Shown here one piece after another: positions 46,672 through 56,809 of a stretch of DNA of 64,000 nt. Each line of letters starts with the position of its first letter. Within the stretch, counting starts at the first letter, position 1. Location: NCBI GenBank assembly GCA_016195985.1, contig JACPYP010000005.1:44894-108893 (forward strand), in the 5' to 3' direction. A program made the translations under genes and the position numbers. Below the pieces are notes generated by a model. The model ran no database searches. It was not told the DNA's origin and saw nothing but the letters and a program-made list of their open reading frames with translations. This DNA comes from Acidobacteriota bacterium. Its GTDB lineage: Bacteria; Acidobacteriota; Holophagae; Holophagales; Holophagaceae.

Positions 46672-46698
46672 AAAAGCGGGGCTTCGGCCCCGCTTTTT
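46672..46698. terminator. Bidirectional terminator between lipase and acyltransferase genes
   Basis: A 7-bp stem GCGGGGC/GCCCCGC with a TTCG loop is flanked by AAAA and TTTTT, so it can serve both convergent transcripts. Confidence 0.85.
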
Positions 46699-46700
46699 CG

Positions 46701-47957
46701 TCAATGCCGGGCCAGAACCGGGAAGGCCTTGAGCAGGTGTTCGCGGGCTTCCAGCAACGCGGGCACGGCTGGGTCCCGCCTGCGAAGGAAGCCCCGGATG
46801 GCCTGGAGATCCTCGCCCGCCCTTTCCAGGAGGGGCTGCCCGAGAATCACCGCGCCGAGCGCCACCGCGGGCGGAAGCGCGAACCAGCCGCCCCACCGCC
46901 AGGCCGCTGCGCCCGCCAGGAGCAGCGCCCAGAGCGGCATCAACAGCAGCCCGCCGAGCAGCTTGAGGGTGGCGGTCAGATCCCCTTCGTCCGAGAAGCG
47001 GGTGGCGATCCAGCCCGCCAGCCGGTAGGGGGGCCAGAACAGCAACCACGGCGCCGAAAGGAGCGCCGCCAGCGACAACCGCAGGGCCGCACCGGGAAGC
47101 CAGCGGCGCACCTCCGCCCCAGGATAGGGATGGCCCACCTGGTCGGGGCGCAGCCCTTTTTCCCGCAGCCAGGCCTGCACGTCCTGCACCCGGGCCTCCA
47201 GCGAGGCGAAGGCCGCTTCCGGCAGCGCGGCGAGGTGGGGCAGCAGCCCCTGGACCCTCCGGCGCAGGGCCTCCAGGTCGACGCGGCTGCCCGGAGCCTC
47301 CGCCAGCAGCCAGGCCACCTGCTGCGCCAAGGCCAGGCTGCGCACGTCGGCGCTGTGCAGGGTGAGGGGCCTGAGGGCCGCGCGGATGCGGCCTGTCAAT
47401 TCCCCCACGGCCTCGGGCTCCGGGCCCCGGTCGGCCAGATCCACGTAGGGAACCGGCTCGCCCAGCCGCAGCAGCACGCTGTGGCGGAACCGCCCCCTGT
47501 CCCCGTACACCAACCCGGCGGGGATGACCTGAAGCGGCACCGGGCAGCTGAGGGCGATCCGGGCCGCCCCGGTCTTCAGAGGCTCCAGATCCGCATGGGT
47601 ATGGCTGACGCCTTCGGGGAACATGGCCACGGATCCGCCCCGGGCCATCACGTCGTGCACCTTCCGGAAGCTCTCCTGGATGGAGGCCGGGGTGGCTCCG
47701 CCATCCTTGGGCCGCGTCACAGGAATGGCCCGGAAGGCGGTCAGGAATGGACGCAGTGGGGAGATGTTCCAGAGGGTGGCCTTGGCCAGCCAACCCGCGC
47801 GGCGGTCCAGCAGGGCCGCCGCGGCCAATGGATCCAGCAGACCGTTGGGGTGGTTCAGAAGGATGAGGCAGGGCCCGGCAGGCAGGTCCGGCCCCTCCCG
47901 CAGCAGCTCCCGAAACCAGATCCGGGCGAGGAACCGCGCGGTACGGCTGGCGGCCAT
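46701..47957 (-). CDS. Membrane-bound glycerolipid acyltransferase (PlsC superfamily)
   Basis: A 418-residue protein. The N-terminal half is a PlsC-type acyltransferase domain: the histidine is in NHPNGLLDP (an H-x5-D spacing rather than H-x4-D), and the substrate block is MFPEGVSH. Two hydrophobic regions later (about 300-390, including LRLSLAALLSAPWLLFW and LGGLLLMPLWALLLAGAAAW) anchor it. It resembles GPAT/DHAPAT-type acyltransferases found in Bacteroidota and other phyla. The ATG at 47957 overlaps the MFS stop (ATGA). With the Spns-like MFS carrier and the surface lipase it may form a lipid-salvage set; this is inference. Confidence 0.8.
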   Translation of the reverse strand: MAASRTARFLARIWFRELLREGPDLPAGPCLILLNHPNGLLDPLAAAALLDRRAGWLAKATLWNISPLRPFLTAFRAIPVTRPKDGGATPASIQESFRKVHDVMARGGSVAMFPEGVSHTHADLEPLKTGAARIALSCPVPLQVIPAGLVYGDRGRFRHSVLLRLGEPVPYVDLADRGPEPEAVGELTGRIRAALRPLTLHSADVRSLALAQQVAWLLAEAPGSRVDLEALRRRVQGLLPHLAALPEAAFASLEARVQDVQAWLREKGLRPDQVGHPYPGAEVRRWLPGAALRLSLAALLSAPWLLFWPPYRLAGWIATRFSDEGDLTATLKLLGGLLLMPLWALLLAGAAAWRWGGWFALPPAVALGAVILGQPLLERAGEDLQAIRGFLRRRDPAVPALLEAREHLLKAFPVLARH

Positions 47958-49201
47958 CAGGCTCGGCCCGGCCTGACGGTCTTGCGCAGCCGGGCCCACC
48001 ACAGCGCCAACCCGCTGAGCAGGATGGCGGGCAGCACCATGGCCATGGCCCGGGCCAGGGCATCACCGCCGGCCAGCCCGGAGGCGTGAAGCGCGTCCGC
48101 CCGCCGGCCCACCAGCTCGGGGCTGATGGCATCGCCCAGCAGGTGGATGAGCAACACATTCAGCCCCACCCCCGTGGCGCGGACGCTGGCGGGCAGGCAA
48201 CTGACAGTCAGGGCGTTCACGGGGCTGGTGTTCACGAACAGCAGCAGCATGCCCGCGAAGAACAGGGCGTAGACGGCCCCCAGGCTTCCCGCTCCCAGGG
48301 CCAGAGCCACCATGGGCGCGGCGGCCAGGAGCGTGAGGCCCGAAATCGCCACGCCCGCATCAGGCCAGCGTTTCTGCCAGCGGTCCGTGAACCAGCCGCC
48401 GAGGAGGGTGCCCAGGATGCCCGTGACCACGGCCAGGGCCCCGAACACCAGGCCCGCCTTGGCGGTGCTCACGGCGAAGCGGCGCTGCAGCAGGGTCGGC
48501 CCCCACATGCTGAGGGCGCCCATGGCGAAGGTGTAGGCCACGTAGCTGGCGGTGCAGGCCAGCCAGATGCGGTTGAGGAACACGTGGCGCAGGCGTTTCA
48601 GGTAGGGCAGCGAAGCGTCGGCATCCGCCACCGCATCCATGGCGCCCCGCACGGGATCCTGCTGGAGGGCCATCCAGACCGCGAAGGCCAGCCCCGGCAG
48701 GCCCGCCACCAGGAAGGAGGCCCGCCAGCCCCAGGCCCCGGCCACCAGGCCGCCCAGCCCGTAGCCGAAGGCGCTGCCCACGGGAATGGCCAGGTAGAAC
48801 CAGGTGAACTTCTTGGCCCGCTCCGCTTCGGGAAAACCATCGGCCATCATGGCCGGGCCCAACGTGGCATAAGCGGCCTCGCCCACGCCCACCAGGGAAC
48901 GCATGACCAGCAGCGCGGGATAGGTGTGGATGAAAGCCGCGCCCACCGTGGCGAGGCTCCACAGGGCCACTCCGGCGGCCACCAGCCGGGGGCGATGGAA
49001 GCGGTCGGCCAGGTACCCGAAGAAGGGCGCCGAGCACATGTAGACCAGGATGAACACCAGGGTCAGGCGCCCCAGCTGGGCATCCGTGAGGTGGAGTTCC
49101 TTACCCAGCGGTTCGAGAACCGCCGCGACGACGTACCGGTCCAGGTAGTTCACCAGGTTGATCCCGGTGAGCAGCAGGAGCAGCCGTCGCGCGGCGGTCA
49201 T
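47957..49201 (-). CDS. MFS transporter, Spinster-like
   Basis: A 414-residue major facilitator with 12 predicted helices. The start INLVNYLDRYVVAAVLEPLGKELHLTDAQ and the GVGEAAYATLGPAMMADGFPEAERAK block match the Spinster (Spns) branch, whose animal members move lysophospholipids and sphingosine phosphate. FGYLADRFHRPRLVAAGV is the loop 2-3 motif A. It lies between ompH and the acyltransferase on the minus strand; its stop overlaps the acyltransferase start. Lysolipid transport is a family-based guess; organic anions are also possible for bacterial members. Confidence 0.8.
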   Translation of the reverse strand: MTAARRLLLLLTGINLVNYLDRYVVAAVLEPLGKELHLTDAQLGRLTLVFILVYMCSAPFFGYLADRFHRPRLVAAGVALWSLATVGAAFIHTYPALLVMRSLVGVGEAAYATLGPAMMADGFPEAERAKKFTWFYLAIPVGSAFGYGLGGLVAGAWGWRASFLVAGLPGLAFAVWMALQQDPVRGAMDAVADADASLPYLKRLRHVFLNRIWLACTASYVAYTFAMGALSMWGPTLLQRRFAVSTAKAGLVFGALAVVTGILGTLLGGWFTDRWQKRWPDAGVAISGLTLLAAAPMVALALGAGSLGAVYALFFAGMLLLFVNTSPVNALTVSCLPASVRATGVGLNVLLIHLLGDAISPELVGRRADALHASGLAGGDALARAMAMVLPAILLSGLALWWARLRKTVRPGRA

Positions 49202-49225
49202 CGTCGCGGCCGTATGGTGGCTGGA

Positions 49226-49813
49226 TTACTTTTTGGGAGCGGCGGGCTTCGGCGCGGCGGGTTTCGGCGCCGCAGAGGCCGCCGGGGCGCCTTCGCTGGC
49301 ATCCAGCCGCTTGGCCACTTCCGTGGTGAAGCCCTTCATCCATTCCTGGTCAGCCCAGGACAAGATCTGCACGGCCTGGTCGGAAAGCACCAGCTGGAGC
49401 TTCTGCTCCTTGGCCAGCCCTTCGACGATGGGAGCGGCCAGCTTGGTGATGGCGTCGCCCACCTTCTTCTCCACGCGCTGGTACTCCTGCTGGCTGTCCT
49501 CCTGCATCTTCTTGGCCTCGAACTCCGCATCGCGGAACTTCTTCGCCAGGGCGTCCTTCTTTTCGGGATCCAGGCTGGGGGAATTCAGCTGCTGCTGCAT
49601 GGTCTGCAGTTCCTGGCCCTTGGCGGCGAGTTTTTCCTGCAGGTTCTTTCCGGTGATTTCCAGTTCAGAGAAGATGGCTCCGGCTTTCTTCGAGGTGCGC
49701 ACGAGCTGGTTGATGCTGAAGAAGGCGAAGCGGGGCGCCTCCTGCGCGGCAGCTGGTACGGCGAGGGCCGCGGACAGGCAGAGGGCAGCCAGGGAAGGGG
49801 CGATGAGGCGCAT
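49226..49813 (-). CDS. OmpH/Skp-family periplasmic chaperone
   Basis: A 195-residue protein. A signal peptide (MRLIAPSLAALCLSAALAVPAAAQE) precedes a Skp/OmpH core that begins FAFFSINQLVRTSKKAGAIFSELE and continues as a long charged coiled-coil hairpin (about 45-135). A proline/alanine/lysine tail (APKPAAPKPAAPKK) ends it. Skp holds unfolded outer-membrane proteins on the way to BamA. Its gene follows bamA by 38 bases on the same strand, the usual bamA-skp order. The downstream lpxD-fabZ-lpxA set seen in many Gram-negatives is absent here. Confidence 0.85.
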   Translation of the reverse strand: MRLIAPSLAALCLSAALAVPAAAQEAPRFAFFSINQLVRTSKKAGAIFSELEITGKNLQEKLAAKGQELQTMQQQLNSPSLDPEKKDALAKKFRDAEFEAKKMQEDSQQEYQRVEKKVGDAITKLAAPIVEGLAKEQKLQLVLSDQAVQILSWADQEWMKGFTTEVAKRLDASEGAPAASAAPKPAAPKPAAPKK

Positions 49814-49851
49814 GGAAAGCTCCAGGACGAATCGGCTATTGTAGCCAGGAA

Positions 49852-52431
49852 TTAGAAAGTGGTTCCGATGGAGAATTGGAAGTCGGTCTTGCCTTCCGTG
49901 TCGAAGGGATAGGGATTCAGCTTCCGCGCCCAGATCAGGCGCAGCGGCGCCGGGCTGATGGGCAGGAAGAAGCGGAACTCCACGCCCGTGGAGCGGATCA
50001 GAGTCGGGTTCCGGAAGGTGTACTCGTTGTTGTTGTAGTCCTTGTAGGTCACAGTGTCGTGGCTGAACACCTTGGTGCCCGCGCCCCAGGCGTTCCCCGC
50101 GTCGTAGAAGAACACCAGGCGGAACTGGTCGGCGATCTTGAACTGGTATTCGGCGTTGGCGACGAACTGCTTGTTGCCACCCACGACCACAGCCCGCTGG
50201 TTGTTGTCGAGGAGGACCGAGCCCACCTGGCCGTACCGGTAGCCGCGGATGCTGTTCTCGCCGCCGGGCCGGTAGAGGTCGTAAAGGGGCAGTTCTTCCT
50301 TGCCCAGGTTCTGAAGGTAGCCATAGCTCGCGTTGAAGGCGAAGATGTGGCGGTCAGCCACGTTGGCGAACTTGGCGAATTCCCAGGTGGCGCGCAGGAA
50401 GGGGCGGTCTCCGCCGAACTGCCAGCCGCCGTACTCCAGGCCGAAGGACAGGCGGGTGCCCTGGGTCGGCTTGAACTGGTGGTTCACGGTGCTGTAGGCC
50501 AGGCTCTGGCTGAAGGTGGAGGTGAGCTGGTTCGGAGTGTCCCGGAAGTAGAAGTTCTGCCCGCCCTCGATGCGGATCAGCCGGAAGCTGTAGCCCGTGG
50601 AGTAGGTGGTGAAGAAGGCCCACGGCTCGTTGGGGAACCAATTGCTGAGGCGCGCGCCCACGGAGGCGCCGAAGCTCCTGGTGAACTGCTTGTAGGCGTT
50701 GGCAATGCCCACGCGGGAAGCATCGTAGTCGGCGGAGCCGTTGGACACCGAGGTCGAGAAGGAATAGGGCAAATCAAAGACGAAAGGCTCGGTGAATCCC
50801 ACCGAAACATTCTTCGAGAACTTGCCGCCGTTGTAGCTGAGGGACAGGGTCTCGCCGCCGCCGCCCAGGTTCCGGGTGGAGAAGCTCACGCCCAAAGAGA
50901 ACCCGAACAGGGAGCCATAGCCGCCCTGGAAGAGGACTTCGTTGACGCCAGCCTCCTCGCCTCGGATCGTGACATCCACCTGGGGTTTGTCCGCCACCAG
51001 GTCCACCTTGGGATCGCTGCCCTTCACGTCGAAGAAGCTGAGCTGGCTGATGCTCAGGATGGAGTCCTTGAAGCGGTCCGTCTGGAAGGGGTCGCCTTCC
51101 CGCATGAGCATGCTGCGCCGGAGCACCTTGTCCTTGGTGGTGAGGTTGCCCTCGAACTCGATGCGCCGCACCGTGTAGGCCTCGCCCTCGTCCAGCTTCA
51201 AGGTGGTGTCCACCTTCTTGACGCCATCCTCTTCCCGCACCTCGTATTTCCGCTCGGCGCGGAACATGATGTGGGCCTGGTTGGAGTAGTCCTCCTTCAA
51301 CTTGTCCACGGTCTGGTTCACGGCGTCCAGGTCGAAGGGCACGGGCTTGGCGCCAGGCTTGGGGCCATCCAGGCTGGGCCTGATGTTGAAGAATTTCCGC
51401 AGGAAGGACTGGTTGTCCCGCTTCACCTCCGCGTACTTCGCCTTGTAGTAGTTTTCGCGGAAGAGCTTGCCGCCCTCGGCCTTGAAAGTGCCCTCGTAGA
51501 ACTGTTCGCCTTCCAGGATCGGAATGGTGAGCGTGGCCCGGAGGTCGTATTTGGGCGACTTGGCTTCCTTGATCCGCTTCTCGTTCTTCTTCTTCTGCTT
51601 GGGCGTGGTGCGGTCCTCGACCTCAATGATCGGCTTGCCGACGAAGACGTCCTTGTAACCCCGCTTCCAGTAGGCCTTCTTCAGGTTCTCCAGATCCTCG
51701 TCCAGGTTCTTGTCCACCAGCAGGTCGTGGGTGGTGAGCCAGCTGAACATCCAGTGCTGGCGGGTCTTCTTCATGACCGACCGCAGCTCCGAACTGCTGA
51801 ACACCTTGTTGCCGCGGAACGCCACCTTGTAGATCTTGGCCTTGCCGCCTTCCTTGATGTCGAAGACCAGGCGGGCCACGCCTCCAGCCATGGGCTCCAG
51901 CGTGATGTCCACCACGGGGTTGCGGAAGCCCTTCTCGCCGGCCTGGTCAACGATCATGTCCTTGACCTTGCGGGCTGTCTCGGGATCGTAGATCGTGTCC
52001 GGATTGATGGTGAGCTTCTTCTCCTTCACCTTGTCCTTGATGTTGGTGAGGCCCACCTCAGTGCCGCCGCGGAAATCCACCTCCTTGATCAGAGGCCTTT
52101 CCTTGATGCGGATGACCAGCTTCTTGCCTCCCGGCACGTCCGCCAGCTCGAGCTTGATGTCGTCGAAGGAACCGCTGGCCCAGAGTTTCTCGAGGACGGC
52201 GGTGAAATCCAGGCTGCGCAGGTCGTCGCCCACCTTCACGCCCGACTTGAAGATCACGGTCTCCGAGGTCTGCTTCTGGGCGCCGATCACCTCGATGCTG
52301 ACGAGGGATTCAAGATCCTGTGCCGCCAGGGGATGGGCAATGCCCGCCACCAGGGCCGCGAGGGTGAGGGGCAGCATGCCCTTCCACCACCGGGGAGAGA
52401 CCCGGTTCCAAACCATGTTTCGCTGCGTCAT
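49852..52431 (-). CDS. bamA: Outer-membrane protein assembly factor BamA
   Basis: An 859-residue Omp85 protein that inserts beta-barrel proteins into the outer membrane. A signal peptide (ending HPLAAQD) is followed by POTRA repeats, including a VDFRGG-type block (EVDFRGGTEVGLTNI) and VAFRGNKVFSSSELRS. A 16-stranded barrel follows from about 480. The C-terminus TDFQFSIGTTF ends in the usual phenylalanine. A lysine-rich insertion near POTRA3 (about 270-300, PKQKKKNEKRIKEAKSPK) is unusual. The ATG at 52431 overlaps the clpC stop (ATGA), so the two are co-translated. The skp gene follows. Confidence 0.92.
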   Translation of the reverse strand: MTQRNMVWNRVSPRWWKGMLPLTLAALVAGIAHPLAAQDLESLVSIEVIGAQKQTSETVIFKSGVKVGDDLRSLDFTAVLEKLWASGSFDDIKLELADVPGGKKLVIRIKERPLIKEVDFRGGTEVGLTNIKDKVKEKKLTINPDTIYDPETARKVKDMIVDQAGEKGFRNPVVDITLEPMAGGVARLVFDIKEGGKAKIYKVAFRGNKVFSSSELRSVMKKTRQHWMFSWLTTHDLLVDKNLDEDLENLKKAYWKRGYKDVFVGKPIIEVEDRTTPKQKKKNEKRIKEAKSPKYDLRATLTIPILEGEQFYEGTFKAEGGKLFRENYYKAKYAEVKRDNQSFLRKFFNIRPSLDGPKPGAKPVPFDLDAVNQTVDKLKEDYSNQAHIMFRAERKYEVREEDGVKKVDTTLKLDEGEAYTVRRIEFEGNLTTKDKVLRRSMLMREGDPFQTDRFKDSILSISQLSFFDVKGSDPKVDLVADKPQVDVTIRGEEAGVNEVLFQGGYGSLFGFSLGVSFSTRNLGGGGETLSLSYNGGKFSKNVSVGFTEPFVFDLPYSFSTSVSNGSADYDASRVGIANAYKQFTRSFGASVGARLSNWFPNEPWAFFTTYSTGYSFRLIRIEGGQNFYFRDTPNQLTSTFSQSLAYSTVNHQFKPTQGTRLSFGLEYGGWQFGGDRPFLRATWEFAKFANVADRHIFAFNASYGYLQNLGKEELPLYDLYRPGGENSIRGYRYGQVGSVLLDNNQRAVVVGGNKQFVANAEYQFKIADQFRLVFFYDAGNAWGAGTKVFSHDTVTYKDYNNNEYTFRNPTLIRSTGVEFRFFLPISPAPLRLIWARKLNPYPFDTEGKTDFQFSIGTTF

Positions 52432-54902
52432 TCAGGCGCTCCGACCAGATGGGTTTCCTGGCCAGCGGCCACGTCTCCAGTATCAGACAGGGTGGGGACG
52501 AGTTTCCCGTCCACCAGATCGAAGGCCACCAGGCCGGAAGGCACCGTGTCCTGGCCCACCATGAGCTCGGCGAGGGGATCCTCCACCTGCTTCTGGATGG
52601 CCCGGCGCAGCGGCCGCGCCCCGTAGGCCCGGTCCCTCAGAGTGGTCTTCACCAGCCAATCGCAGGCCGCGTCAGTCAGCGTGACGGTGAGCTTGTGCTT
52701 CTGGAGGGTGACGTTGAGATCCTCCACCAGCAGGCGGACGATCTTGCGCAGCTCGTCGTCGCCCAGGCGGTTGAACACCACGATTTCGTCGATGCGGTTG
52801 AGGAACTCGGGCGGGAAAGTGCGCTTGAGCACCTTCATCGCATCGCCGCTCTTGGCGTCGGGACGGCCGTCCTGCTCGACGAAGCCGAGGTTCTTCTCCG
52901 ACAGCAGTTCGCGGCTGCCCACATTGGACGTCATGATGATGATGGTGTTCTTGAAGTCCACCAAGTTCCCAAAGGCGTCCGAAGCCTGACCATCGTCAAA
53001 GATGGAAAGCAGGATGTTGATGAGGTCCGGGTGGGCCTTTTCGATCTCGTCGAAGAGCAGGACGCAGTACGGATTCCGCCGGATGCGGTCCGTGAGCATG
53101 CCACCCTCCTCGTAGCCCACGTACCCCGGAGGGGCCCCGAGCAGCTTGGAGACCTCGTGCTTCTCCATGTACTCGGACATGTCGAAGCGGATCATCTTCT
53201 TCGAATCGCCGAAGAGGAAGGCGGCGAGGGTCTTGGCCAGTTCCGTCTTGCCCACGCCCGTGGGGCCCAGGAAGAGGAAGGACCCCATGGGCCGGTTGGG
53301 GTTCTTGAGGCCCGTGCGGGCCCGGCGCACGGCCCGCGCCACGGCGCTCACGGCTTCGGGTTGCCCGATGACGCGCTCGTTGAGTTTGGGTTCCATGTTC
53401 ACCAGGTTGGCTTTCTCGTCGCCCTTGAGGGCCTTCACGGGAATGCCGGTCCAGCTGGCCACCACGTCCTCGATGTCCTGCTCTGCCACCTCGGGGAACC
53501 GGGCATAGTCCTCGTCCGTGAGTTCCGAGCGGTTCTTCTGGATCTCATCGCGCAGCTGCAGCTCCTTCTGCCTCAGCAGCACGGCCTTCTCGAAGTCCCG
53601 GCTCAGCACGGCCTCGTTCATCTCGTTGATGACCCGGTGCAGTTCCTCTTCCTCGGTCTGGCCCTCGGGAGTCGCTCCGCCGGGGCCCATCCGCAGCTTC
53701 ACCCGCGCCCCCGCCTCGTCCAGCAGGTCGATGGCCTTGTCAGGCAGGAAGCGGTCCGTGATGTAGCGGTTGGAGAGGTAGACCGCCGCCTCCATGGTCT
53801 TGGAGGTGTACCGCACCCGGTGGAACAGCTCGTACCGGCTGCGGATGCCCTCGATGATGCGCAGGCTTTCGGATTCGTCCGGCGGGTTCACCGTCACCGG
53901 CTGGAAGCGGCGCACCAGGCTGCGGTCCTTGTCGATGTACTTGGCGTATTCCTTGTGCGTGGTGGCCCCGATGCACTGGATCTCGCCCCGGCTGAGGGCC
54001 GGCTTGAGGATGTTGGCCGCGTCGAGACTGCCCTCGGCGGCACCCGTGCCGATGAGCGAATGGATCTCATCGATGAACAGCACCACGCTGGGATCCTTGC
54101 TGGCCTCGGCGATGATGGACTTCAGGCGCTCCTCGAACTGGCCGCGGTACTTGGTGCCGGCCACCACCAGGCTGAGGTCCAGCGCGTAGATGCGCTTGTC
54201 GGCCAGGCTGGGGGGCACCACGCCCTCGTGGATCTTCTGGGCCAGGCCCTCCACGATGGCCGTCTTGCCCACGCCCGCCTCGCCCAGGAGGATGGGGTTG
54301 TTCTTCCGGCGGCGGCTGAGGATCTGGATGATGCGCTCGACCTCGGCGTCCCGGCCGATGAGGTTGTCGAAGATGCCCCGCTCCGCCATCTCCGACAGGT
54401 TGCGGGCGAACTCCGAAAGGAGCGGGTGCTCCTTCTTTTTCTTGGCGATCTTCTCTTCCTTGCTGCTCTCCAGCAGGATCTCCTTGGCCGCGATGAGATC
54501 CGCGCCCGATTCCTTGAGCAGGCGCCCGGCCAGGCAGCCCTCTTCCCGCAGCATGCCCAGCAGCAGGTGCTCGGCGCCCACGTGCTTATGGTTCAGCTTG
54601 GTGCTTTCAGCCGTGGCGTGCTGCAGGATGCGCTTGACCTCCTCCTCCATGGGGATGTCGATGCTGGTGCTGCTGGGGGTGATCTTCCGGTCCTTGGGCG
54701 TCAGGGAGGCCACCAGGCGCTCTCGCAGGCTGCTCACCTGCACGCCCATGCGCTCCAGCAGCTGGGTGCTGGTTTTCTCCGACTCCCGCAGAAGCCCCAG
54801 AAGCAGATGGCCGCTCTGGATGCTTTCCGCACCGAACTGGCTCGCCTCGTAGCGGGCGAAGAACATCACACGTCGGGCTTTTTCAGTGAATTTTTCGAAC
54901 AC
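52428..54902 (-). CDS. clpC: ClpC-type AAA+ unfoldase
   Basis: An 824-residue Clp ATPase that unfolds substrates for ClpP. Two Clp_N repeats (about 1-145) precede ATPase domain 1, with GEAGVGKT at 207-214. A UVR-type motif (SRDFEKAVLLRQKELQLRDE) in a short middle region marks ClpC and separates it from ClpB. Domain 2 has [19 protein letters not shown] and a GYVGYEEGG loop. The GTG at 54902 begins (M)FEKFTEKARRVMFFARYEA, the canonical ClpC start, and GGAAGGG precedes it; the longer frame is leader. Its stop overlaps bamA. No clpP is in the window. Confidence 0.92.
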   Translation of the reverse strand: MFEKFTEKARRVMFFARYEASQFGAESIQSGHLLLGLLRESEKTSTQLLERMGVQVSSLRERLVASLTPKDRKITPSSTSIDIPMEEEVKRILQHATAESTKLNHKHVGAEHLLLGMLREEGCLAGRLLKESGADLIAAKEILLESSKEEKIAKKKKEHPLLSEFARNLSEMAERGIFDNLIGRDAEVERIIQILSRRRKNNPILLGEAGVGKTAIVEGLAQKIHEGVVPPSLADKRIYALDLSLVVAGTKYRGQFEERLKSIIAEASKDPSVVLFIDEIHSLIGTGAAEGSLDAANILKPALSRGEIQCIGATTHKEYAKYIDKDRSLVRRFQPVTVNPPDESESLRIIEGIRSRYELFHRVRYTSKTMEAAVYLSNRYITDRFLPDKAIDLLDEAGARVKLRMGPGGATPEGQTEEEELHRVINEMNEAVLSRDFEKAVLLRQKELQLRDEIQKNRSELTDEDYARFPEVAEQDIEDVVASWTGIPVKALKGDEKANLVNMEPKLNERVIGQPEAVSAVARAVRRARTGLKNPNRPMGSFLFLGPTGVGKTELAKTLAAFLFGDSKKMIRFDMSEYMEKHEVSKLLGAPPGYVGYEEGGMLTDRIRRNPYCVLLFDEIEKAHPDLINILLSIFDDGQASDAFGNLVDFKNTIIIMTSNVGSRELLSEKNLGFVEQDGRPDAKSGDAMKVLKRTFPPEFLNRIDEIVVFNRLGDDELRKIVRLLVEDLNVTLQKHKLTVTLTDAACDWLVKTTLRDRAYGARPLRRAIQKQVEDPLAELMVGQDTVPSGLVAFDLVDGKLVPTLSDTGDVAAGQETHLVGAPE

Positions 54903-55047
54903 GGGACACCCTTCCGGGTTAAAGGATGGCGCCGGGGCCGGGATGGTTCCGGAGCGGTTTAACAGGGTAGCGCCTTCTGCCACCCCTGTCGCCTTTTGAC
55001 TGGGAAGGATGAGCTTGCGGCGGTATCCTGGAAGGCTGGGAGGGCAC

Positions 55048-56364
<1,317 letters not shown>

Positions 56365-56468
56365 CCTTCCGGCCGTTCACTGGCACACTGATCCTCCTGC
56401 CCAACCAGGCACCGCACGCTCGCGTGCACCGCGCACTCGAGGGTTCGCGGGCCTGGAACCACCGGCAA

Positions 56469-56543
56469 GGGCCCTTAGCTCAGCGGTAGAGCAGCGGCCT
56501 TTTAAGCCGTTGGCCGCGGGTTCAAATCCCGCAGGGCCCACCA
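56469..56543 (+). tRNA. tRNA-Lys (anticodon TTT)
   Basis: A complete cloverleaf. The acceptor stem is GGGCCCT/AGGGCCC, the D-stem GCTC/GAGC, the anticodon loop CTTTTAA, and the T-arm GCGGGTTCAAATCCCGC. A genomically encoded CCA ends at 56543. It starts about 105 bases after purA; the gap holds no gene. Confidence 0.95.
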
Positions 56544-56556
56544 AGTTCCACCCCAT

Positions 56557-56631
56557 GGGGCTATCGTCTAGGGGTCAGGACACCGCCCTTTCACGGCGGT
56601 AACACGGGTTCAAATCCCGTTAGCCCTACCA
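56557..56631 (+). tRNA. tRNA-Glu (anticodon TTC)
   Basis: The anticodon stem-loop is CCGCC-CTTTCAC-GGCGG, the D-arm starts GTCTAGGGGTCAGGAC and the T-arm is CGGGTTCAAATCCCG. The CCA is encoded. The acceptor stem GGGGCTA/TAGCCCT has a G-U first pair. It is 13 bases after tRNA-Lys, so both are likely on one transcript. The lower-GC island begins directly after it, making it a candidate integration site. Confidence 0.95.
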
Positions 56632-56636
56632 GAAAA

Positions 56637-56670
56637 AGAGCCTAGAGAAATCTAGGCTCTACTTGTTTTT
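56637..56670 (+). terminator. Rho-independent terminator after the tRNA pair
   Basis: A perfect 10-bp stem AGAGCCTAGA/TCTAGGCTCT with a GAAA loop is followed by ACTTGTTTTT. It closes the tRNA transcript and marks the edge of the core chromosome. Confidence 0.88.
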
Positions 56671-56809
56671 AATCGACCACTATTTCAGCCAAATAGGGCT
56701 CATCCGGCACAGATCCGGCATAGAGTTCCACCGCAAAGGAGCTAAGCAGCCATCCCCCATCCACTGGACGAAGAGGATTTGTCGATGCTGCCGGACTGGT
56801 CGGGAGGGT

